Assembly (NCBI RefSeq): GCF_002879645.1 | Contig: NZ_PNRE01000033.1 | Coordinates: 1 to 64,000 of the forward strand | DNA: 64,000 nt | Origin: Halomonas heilongjiangensis | GTDB lineage: Bacteria; Pseudomonadota; Gammaproteobacteria; Pseudomonadales; Halomonadaceae | Direction of reading: 5' to 3' | In this document: in pieces, positions 1 to 9,024 of the stretch | Position numbering within the stretch: the first letter of the stretch is position 1 | Layout: each line of letters begins with the position of its first letter | Position numbers and translations under genes: made by a program | The notes under the pieces: generated by a model | Told to the model about the DNA's origin: nothing | The model's database searches: none | The model's input: the letters and a program-made list of their open reading frames with translations, nothing else

Positions 1-133
1 CAGCATCTTCGACGTCGAGGACAACGCCGAACTGCAGGAGATCGTCTCGAACCTGCCGCTGTTTCCCTGGATGGAGATCCACGTCAAGCCGCTGTGCCGA
101 CACCCCTCCTCCATCCGTGACGACGATAGCTGA
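1..133 (+). CDS. catC: Muconolactone delta-isomerase, C-terminal part (cut by window edge)
   Basis: Only the last 43 codons are present, starting from codon position 2 and ending at TGA 131-133. The visible tail contains NLPLFPWMEIHVKPLCRHPS, which matches the conserved C-terminus of muconolactone isomerases. The enzyme converts muconolactone to 3-oxoadipate enol-lactone in the ortho branch of catechol degradation. catA follows 67 bases downstream on the same strand, the usual catBCA-type order, which supports the call. The start and N-terminus lie outside the window. Confidence 0.88.
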   Translation, partial: SIFDVEDNAELQEIVSNLPLFPWMEIHVKPLCRHPSSIRDDDS

Positions 134-200
134 CCACGGGTGAACTCAGCCACGACCCGTAACGCAACGGGTAAAGAACGACAACTAGAGAGACAAGACC

Positions 201-1136
201 ATGACCGTAAAGATCTTCGATACCCCCGACGTGCAGGACTTCCTGAAGACCGTCAGCGGCTTCGACCAGGCCGGCGGCAGCGAGCGGGCCAAGCAGATCC
301 TGCATCGCCTGCTGTCCGACGTCTATCGGCTGATCGACGACTTCGACGTCACCCCGGAGGAGTTCTGGGGCGCCATCAGCCAGCTCAATGCCCTGGGCAA
401 GGAGACCCAGTTCGGCCTGCTGGCGCCGGGCCTGGGCTTCGACCACTACCTGGACATGCGGTTGGATGCCGAGGACGAAGCGCTCGGCCTGACCGGCGGT
501 ACCCCGCGCACCATCGAGGGCCCGCTCTACGTGGCCGGCGCCCCGGAGGCCGAGGGCTTCGCGCGCATGGACGATGGCAGCGACACCGAAGCCGAGGTGA
601 TGTGGCTCACCGGCCAGGTCCGTGACGTGAATGGCAACCCCGTTCCTGGCGCCAAGGTCGAGATCTGGCACGCCGACACCAAGGGCAACTACTCCTTCTT
701 CGATCCCACCCAGTCGGAGTACCACCTGCGCCGCACCATCCATGCCGATGCCGACGGCCGCTACAGCGCCCGCAGCATCATTCCGTCCGGCTACGGCTGC
801 CCGCCGGACAGCCCGACCCAACAGGTGCTCGACCTGCTCGGCCGCCATGGCCAGCGTCCGGCGCACATCCACTTCTTCATCTCGGCGCCGGGTCACAAGC
901 ACCTGACCACCCAGATCAACCTGGCCGGCGATCCCTACACCTACGACGACTTCGCCTTCGCCACCCGCGAGGAGCTGGTGATCGATGCCAATCGCATCGA
1001 GGACGCCGCCGAGGCCGAGCTGCGTGGCCTGGAAGGGCCCTTCACCGAGGTGGTGTTCGACGTCGAGCTGGCCAGGACCGACGCCGCCGAGCTGCAGAGC
1101 CGTCACAAGCGGCCCCGGGCCCTCGAAGACGCCTGA
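201..1136 (+). CDS. catA: Catechol 1,2-dioxygenase
   Basis: Intradiol dioxygenase that cleaves catechol to cis,cis-muconate using non-heme Fe(III). The length of 311 residues is normal for the family. The N-terminal helical dimerisation part (about 1-100) is followed by the beta-sandwich core. The four iron ligands are visible: Tyr164 (KGNYSFFD), Tyr198 (IPSGYGCPP), His222 and His224 (RPAHIHFF). The ATG at 201 follows a purine-rich AGAGAGACAAG stretch. It follows catC and precedes a TRAP transporter. The kyn genes 8 kb downstream could supply its substrate through anthranilate, although the anthranilate dioxygenase is not in this window. Confidence 0.97.
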   Translation: MTVKIFDTPDVQDFLKTVSGFDQAGGSERAKQILHRLLSDVYRLIDDFDVTPEEFWGAISQLNALGKETQFGLLAPGLGFDHYLDMRLDAEDEALGLTGGTPRTIEGPLYVAGAPEAEGFARMDDGSDTEAEVMWLTGQVRDVNGNPVPGAKVEIWHADTKGNYSFFDPTQSEYHLRRTIHADADGRYSARSIIPSGYGCPPDSPTQQVLDLLGRHGQRPAHIHFFISAPGHKHLTTQINLAGDPYTYDDFAFATREELVIDANRIEDAAEAELRGLEGPFTEVVFDVELARTDAAELQSRHKRPRALEDA

Positions 1137-1143
1137 TGGATGG

Positions 1144-1163
1144 CCCGGCCCGCCGTGGCCGGG
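1144..1163 (+). terminator. GC-rich hairpin after catA (possible attenuator)
   Basis: CCCGGCC (1144-1150) and GGCCGGG (1157-1163) form a 7-bp stem just after the catA stop. No clear T-run follows, so partial termination or 3'-end protection between catA and the TRAP genes is more likely than a full terminator. Confidence 0.4.
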
Positions 1164-1201
1164 GCATTCGTTCTCGATGACATAACAAGAGAGACACTCC
1201 C

Positions 1202-2188
1202 ATGACACCCATCAAGACCCTGGTGACCGCTGCCGTTGCGGTCTCCCTCTCCGTGACCGCCATGACCGCCCAGGCCCGGGACTTCCGCCTGGGGTTGATC
1301 ACTCCCCCCGCCCACCTCTGGACCCAGGCCGCGGAGAACTTCGCCGCCGAGCTCGCGGAGCTGAGCGATGGCCAACACAGCGTCAGCGTCTTCCCCTCCC
1401 AGCAACTGGGCAACGAGGCCCAGATGGTCCAGCAGCTGCAAGCGGGCTCCCTGGACATGGCCTTCCTGACCATCGCCGAGATCTCCAACCGGGTGCCCGA
1501 CTTCGGTGCCCTCTATGCCCCCTACCTGGTGGAAAACGTCGACCAGGCGGCGGCCCTGCTGCGCTCCGAGACGGCCATCGACCTGCTGGAGCAACTGCCG
1601 GCCCGGGCCGGCCTGGTGGGGGTCGGCTACGGCATGGCGGGCATGCGTCAGGTACTCAGCCGCAGTCCCATCGACAGCGCCGGCGACCTGCGCGGCAAGA
1701 AGCTGCGCATCACTCCCTTCGACCCGATCCGTGACTTCTACCTGGCCGCCGGTACCGCCCCGACCCCGCTGCCGCTGCCCGCCGTCTATGACGCCCTGGC
1801 CAATGGTCAGGTGGACGCCATCGACATGGACTTCGACTCCATCCTGATCCTCAAATTCTACGAGCAGGCCGATAACCTTTTGATCTCCAACCATATGATG
1901 TTCCCGATGGTGGGAGTGGTCTCGGGGCGCGTCTGGCGTGAGCTGGGCGAGGAGGATCGCGCGCTGATCCAGGCCAGCATGAACCGGCACCTGGACGGGG
2001 TGATCACCGCCTTCCAGCAGCAGGATGCCGATCAGGAAGCCGAGCTGCGTGGCCTGGACATCCATATCGTGGATGCCGATGACGCCTTCTTCGGCGAGGT
2101 GATCGAGGCCTGGGAGGCCACCTGGGCCGCCAAGGCACCGTCACTGGCCGCGCTGCGCGAGGCAGCCGCCGAGCTGGCATCCCCGTAA
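1202..2188 (+). CDS. dctP: TRAP transporter substrate-binding protein, DctP family
   Basis: Periplasmic solute receptor (328 residues) of a tripartite ATP-independent transporter. An N-terminal signal peptide (about residues 1-26, ending AMTAQA) precedes a mature DctP fold, with typical stretches FPSQQLGNEAQM, LQAGSLDMAF and LRGKKLRI. It is the first gene of a dctP-dctQ-dctM set, separated from dctQ by a hairpin that may favour extra receptor synthesis. The nearby catA and catC suggest an aromatic or related carboxylate as substrate, which is inference only. ATG 1202 is preceded by AAGAGAG at good spacing. Confidence 0.9.
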   Translation: MTPIKTLVTAAVAVSLSVTAMTAQARDFRLGLITPPAHLWTQAAENFAAELAELSDGQHSVSVFPSQQLGNEAQMVQQLQAGSLDMAFLTIAEISNRVPDFGALYAPYLVENVDQAAALLRSETAIDLLEQLPARAGLVGVGYGMAGMRQVLSRSPIDSAGDLRGKKLRITPFDPIRDFYLAAGTAPTPLPLPAVYDALANGQVDAIDMDFDSILILKFYEQADNLLISNHMMFPMVGVVSGRVWRELGEEDRALIQASMNRHLDGVITAFQQQDADQEAELRGLDIHIVDADDAFFGEVIEAWEATWAAKAPSLAALREAAAELASP

Positions 2189-2197
2189 CCGCCTACG

Positions 2198-2219
2198 TGC
2201 CCCGGGCCTGCCCGGGGCA
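2198..2219 (+). terminator. Intercistronic hairpin between dctP and dctQ
   Basis: TGCCCCGGG (2198-2206) and CCCGGGGCA (2211-2219) form a perfect 9-bp stem with a 4-base loop. There is no T-run. Hairpins at this position in binding-protein operons commonly stabilise the upstream message or reduce read-through, giving more receptor than permease. Confidence 0.55.
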
Positions 2220-2230
2220 AGGACGTCGAT

Positions 2231-2779
2231 ATGCTGAATACCCTGTCTAGAGGCCTGGCGCGGGTGGAGCTGTTTACCGCCGCCCTCCTGGCCGCGGCGA
2301 TCACCGGGCTGATCCTGCTCAATATCGTTACCCGAGCCCTGGGCAATGCCCTCTACTGGACCGACGAGCTGGCGATCCATGCCATGGTCTGGATGGCCTT
2401 CCTGACCACTTCGGTGGTGCTCAAGCGCCGCGAGGGCATCGCCGTGACCCTGCTCGTCGATGCCCTGCCTGCCGGGGCCCGCACCGTGGTGGCACTGTTC
2501 GTCGATGCCATGGTGCTGTTCTTCGCGGTGCTCCTCTTCGTGCTCTGCTGGCGCTGGTACGAACCGGCCATGCTGTGGGCCACCGGCTTCGATATCGACG
2601 CCTTCCAGATGGAGACCTTCAACTTCATCTATTCGGAGCGCACCAACACCCTGGGGATCCCGAAGTTCTGGTCATGGCTCTGCCTGCCGATCTTCTCGGT
2701 ATCGCTTGGCCTGCATGGCCTGGTCAATCTCACCGATAGCCTGAAGGGCCTCTGGCCCGGGCAAAGGAGGCTGGCATGA
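2231..2779 (+). CDS. dctQ: TRAP transporter small permease, DctQ family
   Basis: Small integral membrane subunit of 182 residues with four hydrophobic segments (about 13-35, 47-64, 82-105 and 138-160), as expected for DctQ. The motif NIVTRALGNALYWTDELA fits the family. The start has AAGGA seven bases upstream. Its stop overlaps the dctM start as ATGA (2776-2779), which indicates translational coupling. The subunit pairs with DctM in the inner membrane and interacts with the DctP receptor. Confidence 0.9.
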   Translation: MLNTLSRGLARVELFTAALLAAAITGLILLNIVTRALGNALYWTDELAIHAMVWMAFLTTSVVLKRREGIAVTLLVDALPAGARTVVALFVDAMVLFFAVLLFVLCWRWYEPAMLWATGFDIDAFQMETFNFIYSERTNTLGIPKFWSWLCLPIFSVSLGLHGLVNLTDSLKGLWPGQRRLA

Positions 2780-4044
2780 CCCTCGCCGTTTTCGCCCTGC
2801 TGCTGCTGGGCGCCGTGCCCATCGCCCTGGTGCTGGCGCTCTCTGCCGCCTGGTATATCCTCGATTCCGGCAACACCCTGCTGTTTGCCTCCTACCCGCA
2901 GCAGCTCTACGGGGCCATCGAGAACTACGGCCTGCTGGCCATCCCGCTATTCATGCTGGCCGGCGAGCTGATGAACGAGGGTGGCCTGACCCGGCGACTG
3001 ATCGACCTGGCGCGGATCCTGGTGGGGGGCTTCCGTGGTGGCCTGGTCTATATCAACCTAGTGGCCAACATGATGATGGCGGCCATCGTCGGTTCGGCGG
3101 CCTCGCAGATCGCCATCATGTCCAGGGCCATGGTGCCGGCCATGGAGAAGGAGGGCTACGACAAGGCTTACTCGGCAGCGATCACCGCCGCCGGCGGCCT
3201 GATGTCGCCGATCATTCCGCCGTCGATGCTGTTCGTGCTGTTCGGGGTGATGGCCCAGGTGCCCATCGCCGACATGTTTATCGCCGGCATCCTGCCGGGG
3301 CTGCTGATGGGGCTGCTGTTCTTCGTCGCCATCACCGCCGTCGGCCTGGTGCAGCAGTACCCCAAGGGCGAGTGGCCGACCCGGGCCCAGGCGCGCCGCT
3401 TCCTGCTGATGGGGCTGCCGGCCATGAGCATCCCGGTGATCATCATCGGCGGTATCCTCTTCGGCCTGGCCACGCCCACCGAATCGGCGGCGCTGGCCTC
3501 ATTGGCGGCGCTGCTGATCGGGCGCTACGTCTACGGTGATTTGAGCTTCGCGCGGCTGCCGCAGATTCTGGAGCGCACCGCCATCAATGCCGGGCTGGTG
3601 ATCGTGCTGATCGCCGCCGCCGGGGTGTTCGGCTGGGTGATCGTCTATGAACAGCTGCCGCAGATGGCCGCGGCCTGGATCGCCTCGCTGACCACCGACC
3701 CCTTCCTGTTCCTGCTGCTGGTGGTGGGCGTGCTGCTGCTGGTGGGGATGATCGTCGACGGCATCGCCGCCCTGATCCTGGTAGTGCCGATCCTGCTGCC
3801 TATCGCCCAGGGCCAGTTCGGTATCAGCCCCTTCCAGTTCGGGGTGGTGGTCTGCCTGACCCTGGTGCTGGGGCTGCTCACGCCGCCGGTGGGGGCGGGG
3901 CTGTTCATCAGTTCCTCCATGACCGGGGTGCCGCCGATGCGCATCTTCCGCGCCCTGCTGCCCTTCCTGGCCATGAGCCTGGTAGCCCTGGTGCTGCTGG
4001 CCTGGCTGCCCTGGCTGACCCTGGCGCTACTGCAAGGCTGGTAG
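2776..4044 (+). CDS. dctM: TRAP transporter large permease, DctM family
   Basis: Sodium-coupled transport subunit of 422 residues with about a dozen membrane helices. Typical motifs include YGLLAIPLFMLAGELM near the N-terminus, the GSAASQIAIMS segment and SPIIPPSMLFVLFG. It starts inside the dctQ stop codon. This completes an intact DctPQM transporter downstream of catA. After the stop, 4045-4206 holds no clear gene; a short plus-strand reading (about 4064-4142) ends in a stop but has no start or recognisable family. Confidence 0.93.
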   Translation: MTLAVFALLLLGAVPIALVLALSAAWYILDSGNTLLFASYPQQLYGAIENYGLLAIPLFMLAGELMNEGGLTRRLIDLARILVGGFRGGLVYINLVANMMMAAIVGSAASQIAIMSRAMVPAMEKEGYDKAYSAAITAAGGLMSPIIPPSMLFVLFGVMAQVPIADMFIAGILPGLLMGLLFFVAITAVGLVQQYPKGEWPTRAQARRFLLMGLPAMSIPVIIIGGILFGLATPTESAALASLAALLIGRYVYGDLSFARLPQILERTAINAGLVIVLIAAAGVFGWVIVYEQLPQMAAAWIASLTTDPFLFLLLVVGVLLLVGMIVDGIAALILVVPILLPIAQGQFGISPFQFGVVVCLTLVLGLLTPPVGAGLFISSSMTGVPPMRIFRALLPFLAMSLVALVLLAWLPWLTLALLQGW

Positions 4045-4206
4045 GCATCAGCGCTCGAGCCGCGGTACCGGAGGCGCCGGACTTCTTCGAGGCCTGGCGT
4101 CGCCGGCACCCTCCACTTCTCGGTGATGGAGGCCTTCCATGAAGAGGGTTAGGCAGGTCTGTGTGGTAACGGTCCACTTACGACAAGACCTATGTGGTGA
4201 GGCTGA

Positions 4207-4686
4207 TCAAGGTAGGGCATTGTGATTAACACGCCTTAGAAAGCCGATGAAAAGCTGTGCCTCACTTTCGTCGAACCCATGAAGAAGTTTCTTATGGACG
4301 CTGCAGACGACAGGTAGGATTTCCGAGAATTTGTCGCGGCCACTTTTTGTAAGGAAAGCAAGCGAAAATCGCTTGTCCGTACAGTTATCTTGCTTTGTAA
4401 TCCAGTCACGATCTCTCATGCTGTCGGTGATTCTGCTGACCCTTGAACGCTCGAGAAGCGTCATGGCAGAAATCTCGGTGGTGCTCAGGCCATCCGTTTC
4501 ATTGAGCGAGGCCAGGATACGCCACTCCTGTGGAGTTACTCCATGAGGCCTGAGGGATTGGGCCAGGTTGTCCTGCAGGCGCTTCTGAATGGAGGCTATA
4601 TAATAGAATGGGAAGTCCTTGAACCTGTAATCAAAGTTGGCTGTGTCACTCTCGAGCTCGGCGAGAGCCTTAAGAATTTCACTCAT
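4207..4686 (-). CDS. MarR family transcriptional regulator
   Basis: Winged-helix regulator of 159 residues. After the N-terminal helices, the winged helix is visible as GVTPQEWRILASLNE, LSTTEISAMTLLERSRVSRI and a basic wing ending KRFSLAFLTKSG. The start at ATG 4686 is chosen because AAGGAA lies at good spacing; an in-frame GTG at 4863 would add 59 residues unlike the family and its ribosome site is too close. It is transcribed leftward, downstream of the TAXI transporter genes, so it may control them or the catechol genes in response to an aromatic ligand (inference). Confidence 0.85.
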   Translation of the reverse strand: MSEILKALAELESDTANFDYRFKDFPFYYIASIQKRLQDNLAQSLRPHGVTPQEWRILASLNETDGLSTTEISAMTLLERSRVSRITDSMRDRDWITKQDNCTDKRFSLAFLTKSGRDKFSEILPVVCSVHKKLLHGFDESEAQLFIGFLRRVNHNALP

Positions 4687-4784
4687 TATGATTTCCTTCT
4701 TGCCAAGATTTTTTTCAAATTTTGAGTCAGGCGCACTTGAAGGTGTGAGAAAATCTATGATGATAGCGTCTGTCGATGTTTTAT

Positions 4785-4856
4785 TCAACAGCATGTGTGT
4801 GCCTTTATTTGCCGGGTGAGTAGGCAGGGCATTCGTTGAGAATACGGATGGTGCAT
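4785..4856 (-). CDS. Candidate 23-residue leader peptide upstream of the MarR gene
   Basis: A short frame from ATG 4856 to TGA 4785 has a textbook AGGAGG (4870-4865) eight bases upstream, far stronger than the site of the MarR gene itself. It encodes MHHPYSQRMPCLL and seven further residues before ending HTCC. It stops 98 bases before the MarR start. It may be a leader or upstream ORF that regulates marR translation or attenuation. No homolog is recognised. Confidence 0.35.
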   Translation of the reverse strand: MHHPYSQRMPCLLTRQIKAHTCC

Positions 4857-5081
4857 GCTTCACACCTCCTGGTATTTAATATTCCATATATGCGGAAAAT
4901 GGCTTTGACTCTGTTGTGGGCGGCGATATCATTTTCCACTTGGCCATGGGGAGCGGTCATGTAGATCTCGATTTTAGTCCTGGTTGGCCATGACTTGTGC
5001 CTCCGAGGGAGGAGGTTTGGCCGGAAACGTCCGGCCAAATGGAAGTTGTTGCTATAATTGTTATGCATATTGGTGCGGTGG
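4857..5081. other. AT-rich intergenic region between the MarR gene and the TAXI operon
   Basis: Clearly lower in GC than the flanks. It holds the ribosome site of the leader ORF, AT-rich stretches near 4870-4895 that may contain the marR promoter, and a strong hairpin near 5016-5039. A minus-strand open frame across it is not supported, because it reads through the hairpin and resembles no protein. Confidence 0.5.
5016..5039 (-). terminator. Hairpin at the end of the TAXI TRAP operon
   Basis: TTTGGCCGGA (5016-5025) and TCCGGCCAAA (5030-5039) form a perfect 10-bp stem with a 4-base loop, 43 bases past the permease stop. There is no long T-run on either strand, so termination efficiency is uncertain. 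Confidence 0.5.
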
Positions 5082-6998
5082 TTATGTGGTCTGGCTCGCG
5101 GAATTACTCCGTTTTCCTCTCATGCCCAAGAAGACTAGGAGAGCAATTGAAGTTGTGCCCATTATGATGCCAGGCATGGGGTAGAGGACACCCAGAAGGC
5201 AGCCGGCACCCATGGCGGATATGATTATTCTCATAAGCAGTGAAAGCTTGCCAAAATAGTATCCCACGCTACCCACTGAGACGAGCGCAATACCCAGAAT
5301 GGACATCGTTACCGCCTCTGTCACTTCCAGTGCGCTACCCTCCAGTAGCAGGGGAGGAGAGACGACGAAAAGGAAGGGGATGACGTAGGCTGTCCATGCA
5401 AGAAGCACGGTCTTTCCTGCTGTCAGCATTGGCCTTGTACCTGCGATTGCGGCTGCCGAGAAAGCTGCAATGGCGACAGGAGGCGTGATCATCGACATCA
5501 TGCCGAAGTAGAGCACGAAGAGGTGAGCCCCCATCAGAGTCGTTCCTGCTTCGACGATCGCCGGGGCTACCAGAGTACCCAGCAGTACATAGACGCCGAC
5601 GGTTGGCATCCCCATGCCAAGAATGATACTCAGCGCGGCGGACATGATGAGCAGAGTAGCCAGGTTTTGTCCTGTCAGCTCAAGAAGCGAGAGAGTCAGG
5701 GCGAATCCCAGGGTGCTGATATTCAAGACTCCGATAATGATGCCTGCCGATGCGCAGATCACAATGATCGTGGCGCAGGTCTTTCCAGCTGTGGACAGCA
5801 GATCCACGATGCCTGAAAAGGATGAGATACGGTGCTCCTTTCGTCCGATGCCAGGAAAGAACTGAACGATGAGTAGAAACGCAGAAGAAAATAGGGCCGA
5901 CTCCCCGGGCGGGAACCTGAAGGCGAATAAGGAAACGATCAGTATTATGAATGCTGTCAGGTAGTGAAGTCCACTGAAGAAGATGTTTCCGAATACGGGG
6001 ATGTCCTCTTTCGCTACCGGACGGATGCCATCTCGTCGTGCCAGCAAGTCAGTCTGTAAATAGAGAGATATGAAGTAGAGGGAGGCTGGAATCAGAGCCG
6101 CAATGACGACTTCCTGATAAGGAATCTGCAAGGCCTCAGCCATGAGGAAGGCGGCAGCGCCCATGACAGGAGGTGCCAATTGACCGCCCGTGGAGGCAAC
6201 CCCTTCGATAGCCGCTGCTTGCTCTGGTTTATAGCCAGTCTTGCGCATCATCGGTATTGTCACTACCCCGGTTGAAGCAACATTGGCCACGGCGCTACCG
6301 GAAATTGAACCGAAAAGTGCCGAAGCTGTAATGGCGATTTTTGCTCCTCCACCGGTATATTTTCCTAAAAGAGATAGTGACAGGTTGGTGAAGTAGCTTC
6401 CTCCTCCGGTTTTTTCAAGTATTACGCCAAATAAGATGAAGGCGATAATGATATTAATAGTGACTGATAGCGGCATTCCGAGCATGCTGTTCGAATCACC
6501 GGCAAGGTAGGCCATCAGGAGGTCGAAGTCGGTCTGCCTTCCCTGCAGGTCTCCAGGGATCAGGTGTCCGACAAGTCCAAATAGAAGAAAGAAAAATACC
6601 ACTAAAGCCAAGGGGAGTCCTGCCACCCGCCGGGTCGCTTCAAGACACACCACAACGATGATAGTGCTGCAGACAAGAAGGTCTGCCGGACGGGTGTACA
6701 GCTCACTGATCACCCGCGGATAGTTTATCGCAATATAAGTAGCGGATAGGAACCCCAGTAAGCCAAGGGTGACATCCAGAGGGACTCGCCATGTTGAAAA
6801 TTTTTCTCCATTGGAAAAGCTAAGAAAAGTGGCAGGAAGGGCGAGCGCGATAGCGCTCGCCAAGACCTGTTCATTATATAGGTTGATCCCTAGTATGTCG
6901 GCGATACCAAGTGCCCATGCGATTCCAAGCAAGGGAATGAGGGCGAATAGGGTGATCGCTACCGACGCCAAGGCTTGCCTTGTTTGTTGAGTTGCCAT
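5082..6998 (-). CDS. TRAP transporter permease, fused DctQM type (TAXI system)
   Basis: A 638-residue polytopic protein with a DctQ-like N-terminal part (about 1-150) fused to a DctM-like part. Family motifs include SGSAVANVASTGVVTIPMM, EGVASTGGQLAPPVMGAAAF and LGMGMPTVGVYVLLG. Such fusions work with TAXI-type binding proteins, and the TAXI receptor gene lies immediately upstream with a 2-base gap. Base composition is lower in GC and codon use more relaxed than in neighbouring regions, which suggests transfer. The substrate is unknown. ATG 6998 has GAGGAA nine bases upstream. Confidence 0.92.
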   Translation of the reverse strand: MATQQTRQALASVAITLFALIPLLGIAWALGIADILGINLYNEQVLASAIALALPATFLSFSNGEKFSTWRVPLDVTLGLLGFLSATYIAINYPRVISELYTRPADLLVCSTIIVVVCLEATRRVAGLPLALVVFFFLLFGLVGHLIPGDLQGRQTDFDLLMAYLAGDSNSMLGMPLSVTINIIIAFILFGVILEKTGGGSYFTNLSLSLLGKYTGGGAKIAITASALFGSISGSAVANVASTGVVTIPMMRKTGYKPEQAAAIEGVASTGGQLAPPVMGAAAFLMAEALQIPYQEVVIAALIPASLYFISLYLQTDLLARRDGIRPVAKEDIPVFGNIFFSGLHYLTAFIILIVSLFAFRFPPGESALFSSAFLLIVQFFPGIGRKEHRISSFSGIVDLLSTAGKTCATIIVICASAGIIIGVLNISTLGFALTLSLLELTGQNLATLLIMSAALSIILGMGMPTVGVYVLLGTLVAPAIVEAGTTLMGAHLFVLYFGMMSMITPPVAIAAFSAAAIAGTRPMLTAGKTVLLAWTAYVIPFLFVVSPPLLLEGSALEVTEAVTMSILGIALVSVGSVGYYFGKLSLLMRIIISAMGAGCLLGVLYPMPGIIMGTTSIALLVFLGMRGKRSNSASQTT

Positions 6999-7000
6999 GA

Positions 7001-7957
7001 TCAGGGTTCCTCAATCTCTTCATAAAACTTCAAGGCGCCTGAGTGGTACTCGATGTCTTCAAGCTCAACCATCATGTTCATGGGGTCAAATGACTTGAAC
7101 ACCGCTGCAGCAGAAGCCAGCGACTCTGCATGATCATGAATGAGTCGTGTGACTTCGTAGACGAGATCATCAGGGGTGTTGTCACTGGCCAGTAATACGA
7201 ATGGTGTCATCCAGACATTGGTTTCATCGATGATGCCGGGGAGGTTGGGAGCAGGGCTCAAAGTGGCGATGAAAGCCCCCGGTGTTACTCCTCTGATGGT
7301 TTCTAGCTCCTCGGGGGTATCGCTGAGTGACAGGAAGCGAATGCCTCCAACACTGGCATTGGCTTCTGCCACGGCGCCTGAGCCTACTGAAAACACAGCC
7401 GCATCAGTGCGCCCAGCAATGAAATCCTGGATGCCCCTTGTGCCGCTGGGAGTAAAGACGCCATTGATATCATCCTCACTCAGCTGCTCGGTAGCCAGCA
7501 TGGCACGGCTCATCATCAGCAGGCCCTGCTGGCGTCCGAAACCTATCGGTACCCGTTTCCCAGCTAGATCGGCAATGTTATGAATGTCGGAGCTTTCATG
7601 CACAAAGAAGCCAACATTGAGAGGGAATAGCGCGGCCACTACCTTCATGTTGCTGTACTCTCGCCCTTCGAAGATCTCCTGGCCGCGGACGGCATAAATG
7701 GCATCGACAGCATTGGATACGGAGAACTCCATGGCTCCATCATTGACCATGGGAATCGTCGTTTCCGGGCCTCCTTGTGGCACTACACGCATGCGGTGGT
7801 CGGAGTTTTCCGAGACGACTCGCGCAATGGCGGAGGCGGAGGAGTAGGCGACGGATCCTTGGGGGTTGCTTCCTATGCCCACCGTGGCTGCATGGGCGTG
7901 CCCTATGATCAGGGCAGCGGCAAGGATTGATGGGATAATCTTGTGTATTATTTTCAT
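7001..7957 (-). CDS. TAXI family TRAP substrate-binding protein
   Basis: Periplasmic receptor of 318 residues. A signal peptide (about 1-23, ending GHAHA) is followed by the TAXI start motif VGIGSNPQGSVAYSSASAIA. Further family signs are FVHESSDIHNIADLAGKRVP and the late HPxA-like region. It is the upstream partner of the fused permease and probably co-transcribed with the hydrolase gene 84 bases further upstream. The start has AAAGGG seven bases away. Likely substrates for TAXI systems are carboxylates or amino acids; nothing here fixes which. Confidence 0.92.
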   Translation of the reverse strand: MKIIHKIIPSILAAALIIGHAHAATVGIGSNPQGSVAYSSASAIARVVSENSDHRMRVVPQGGPETTIPMVNDGAMEFSVSNAVDAIYAVRGQEIFEGREYSNMKVVAALFPLNVGFFVHESSDIHNIADLAGKRVPIGFGRQQGLLMMSRAMLATEQLSEDDINGVFTPSGTRGIQDFIAGRTDAAVFSVGSGAVAEANASVGGIRFLSLSDTPEELETIRGVTPGAFIATLSPAPNLPGIIDETNVWMTPFVLLASDNTPDDLVYEVTRLIHDHAESLASAAAVFKSFDPMNMMVELEDIEYHSGALKFYEEIEEP

Positions 7958-8045
7958 CTTATTGCCCTTTAGGTTAAGGGAATGATTTCTGTCTGAGCCG
8001 TGTGATGGTCTACACGGCTCTGGAGAGGGTTTCTATGAAATTTTT

Positions 8046-8942
8046 CTATATGTCGATTCTCATAAGGTCGTGGGCCAGTAGCACGTGACCATCATATTCT
8101 GACTTGATGTCCTCGCTCACGGAGTCAAGAAGCTCTGCTCCGATCATTCCGGGGGGGAAATGAGATTTCAGATACTTTTGGACGACTGGACTCGGGTTGT
8201 CATAATGAACGATGTGATTGGCAACGAGCCGTTTGGCACCAGCTCGCTGTGCAATTCTTCCCGCTTCGCGAGGCGTAGAGTGGGAGAAGGTGCCAACTCC
8301 GAGCTCTTTCCTGTAGTCCATCGCTTCCTGAGGAAAGGTCGTATCATGAATCAGGACATCCACCCCCTTGGCGAAATCCACCATGGAGTCCAGGGCCGTG
8401 GTGTCGCTGCTGAAGACGACCGATTTGCCATTTGCTTCCACTTTGAAGGCAAAGCATACGCACGTCTCGGGAGGGATGTGGTCGACTGGCAGGGCATATA
8501 CCTTGGCTACGCCATCATCGAAAATAAGTCCCCCCTCTTCGATCTCCGTGATCTCGGGACGAATCGCAAACATGTTGGATTGGCGCTTGGGATAGGCCGA
8601 GCGTGCCTCAATATCGACCTTGAATGCGCCGTTCTCGAGTAGGCCTTCACTGAAGTCTCTGGTCCCCTTGGGGCCGAACAGCTTAATTTGTGTGTCCCTA
8701 TTACACATCCAAGTCGAGATCACGAAGTAAGGATAGTCGGAACAGTGATCATGGTGAAGGTGACTCAGAAAGATGTTATTCACCATGGCTGGATCGACAT
8801 TCGCCTCGACGATACGATGCGTAGCACCATGGCCACAGTCGAGCAGGTAGTGGTGGTCCTGGTCGACGGTGATGAGGAATGCCGAGTGCATGCGCTTCGG
8901 GTCGGGCAGAGCTGCGCCGCTGCCCAGGATGGTCACTTTCAT
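8046..8942 (-). CDS. Metallo-beta-lactamase-fold hydrolase (RNase Z/arylsulfatase-like group)
   Basis: A 298-residue zinc hydrolase. The N-terminus MKVTILGSGAALPDPKR is typical of the RNase Z/YhfI/arylsulfatase-like branch. The metal motif FLSHLHHDHCSDY gives HxHxDH, a later Asp lies in VVFSSDTTAL, and another His in ANHIVHYDN. ATG 8942 is preferred to GTG 8951 because AAGG then has usable spacing. Transcribed with the TAXI transporter, it may hydrolyse the imported solute, for example an ester, lactone or sulfate; this is inference. Confidence 0.85.
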   Translation of the reverse strand: MKVTILGSGAALPDPKRMHSAFLITVDQDHHYLLDCGHGATHRIVEANVDPAMVNNIFLSHLHHDHCSDYPYFVISTWMCNRDTQIKLFGPKGTRDFSEGLLENGAFKVDIEARSAYPKRQSNMFAIRPEITEIEEGGLIFDDGVAKVYALPVDHIPPETCVCFAFKVEANGKSVVFSSDTTALDSMVDFAKGVDVLIHDTTFPQEAMDYRKELGVGTFSHSTPREAGRIAQRAGAKRLVANHIVHYDNPSPVVQKYLKSHFPPGMIGAELLDSVSEDIKSEYDGHVLLAHDLMRIDI

Positions 8943-9024
8943 TGTCGTCACCTTGGTATGAGGATAGGTCCGATTCTGTCCGCGCGATCATTTTATGCAT
9001 TCATGTGCTAAAAATGTGCTAATC

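Noticed and set aside
4805..5068. 87-codon minus-strand frame upstream of the MarR gene
   Set aside because: It reads through the operon-end hairpin, has no ribosome site and resembles no family; the 23-codon leader frame is better supported.
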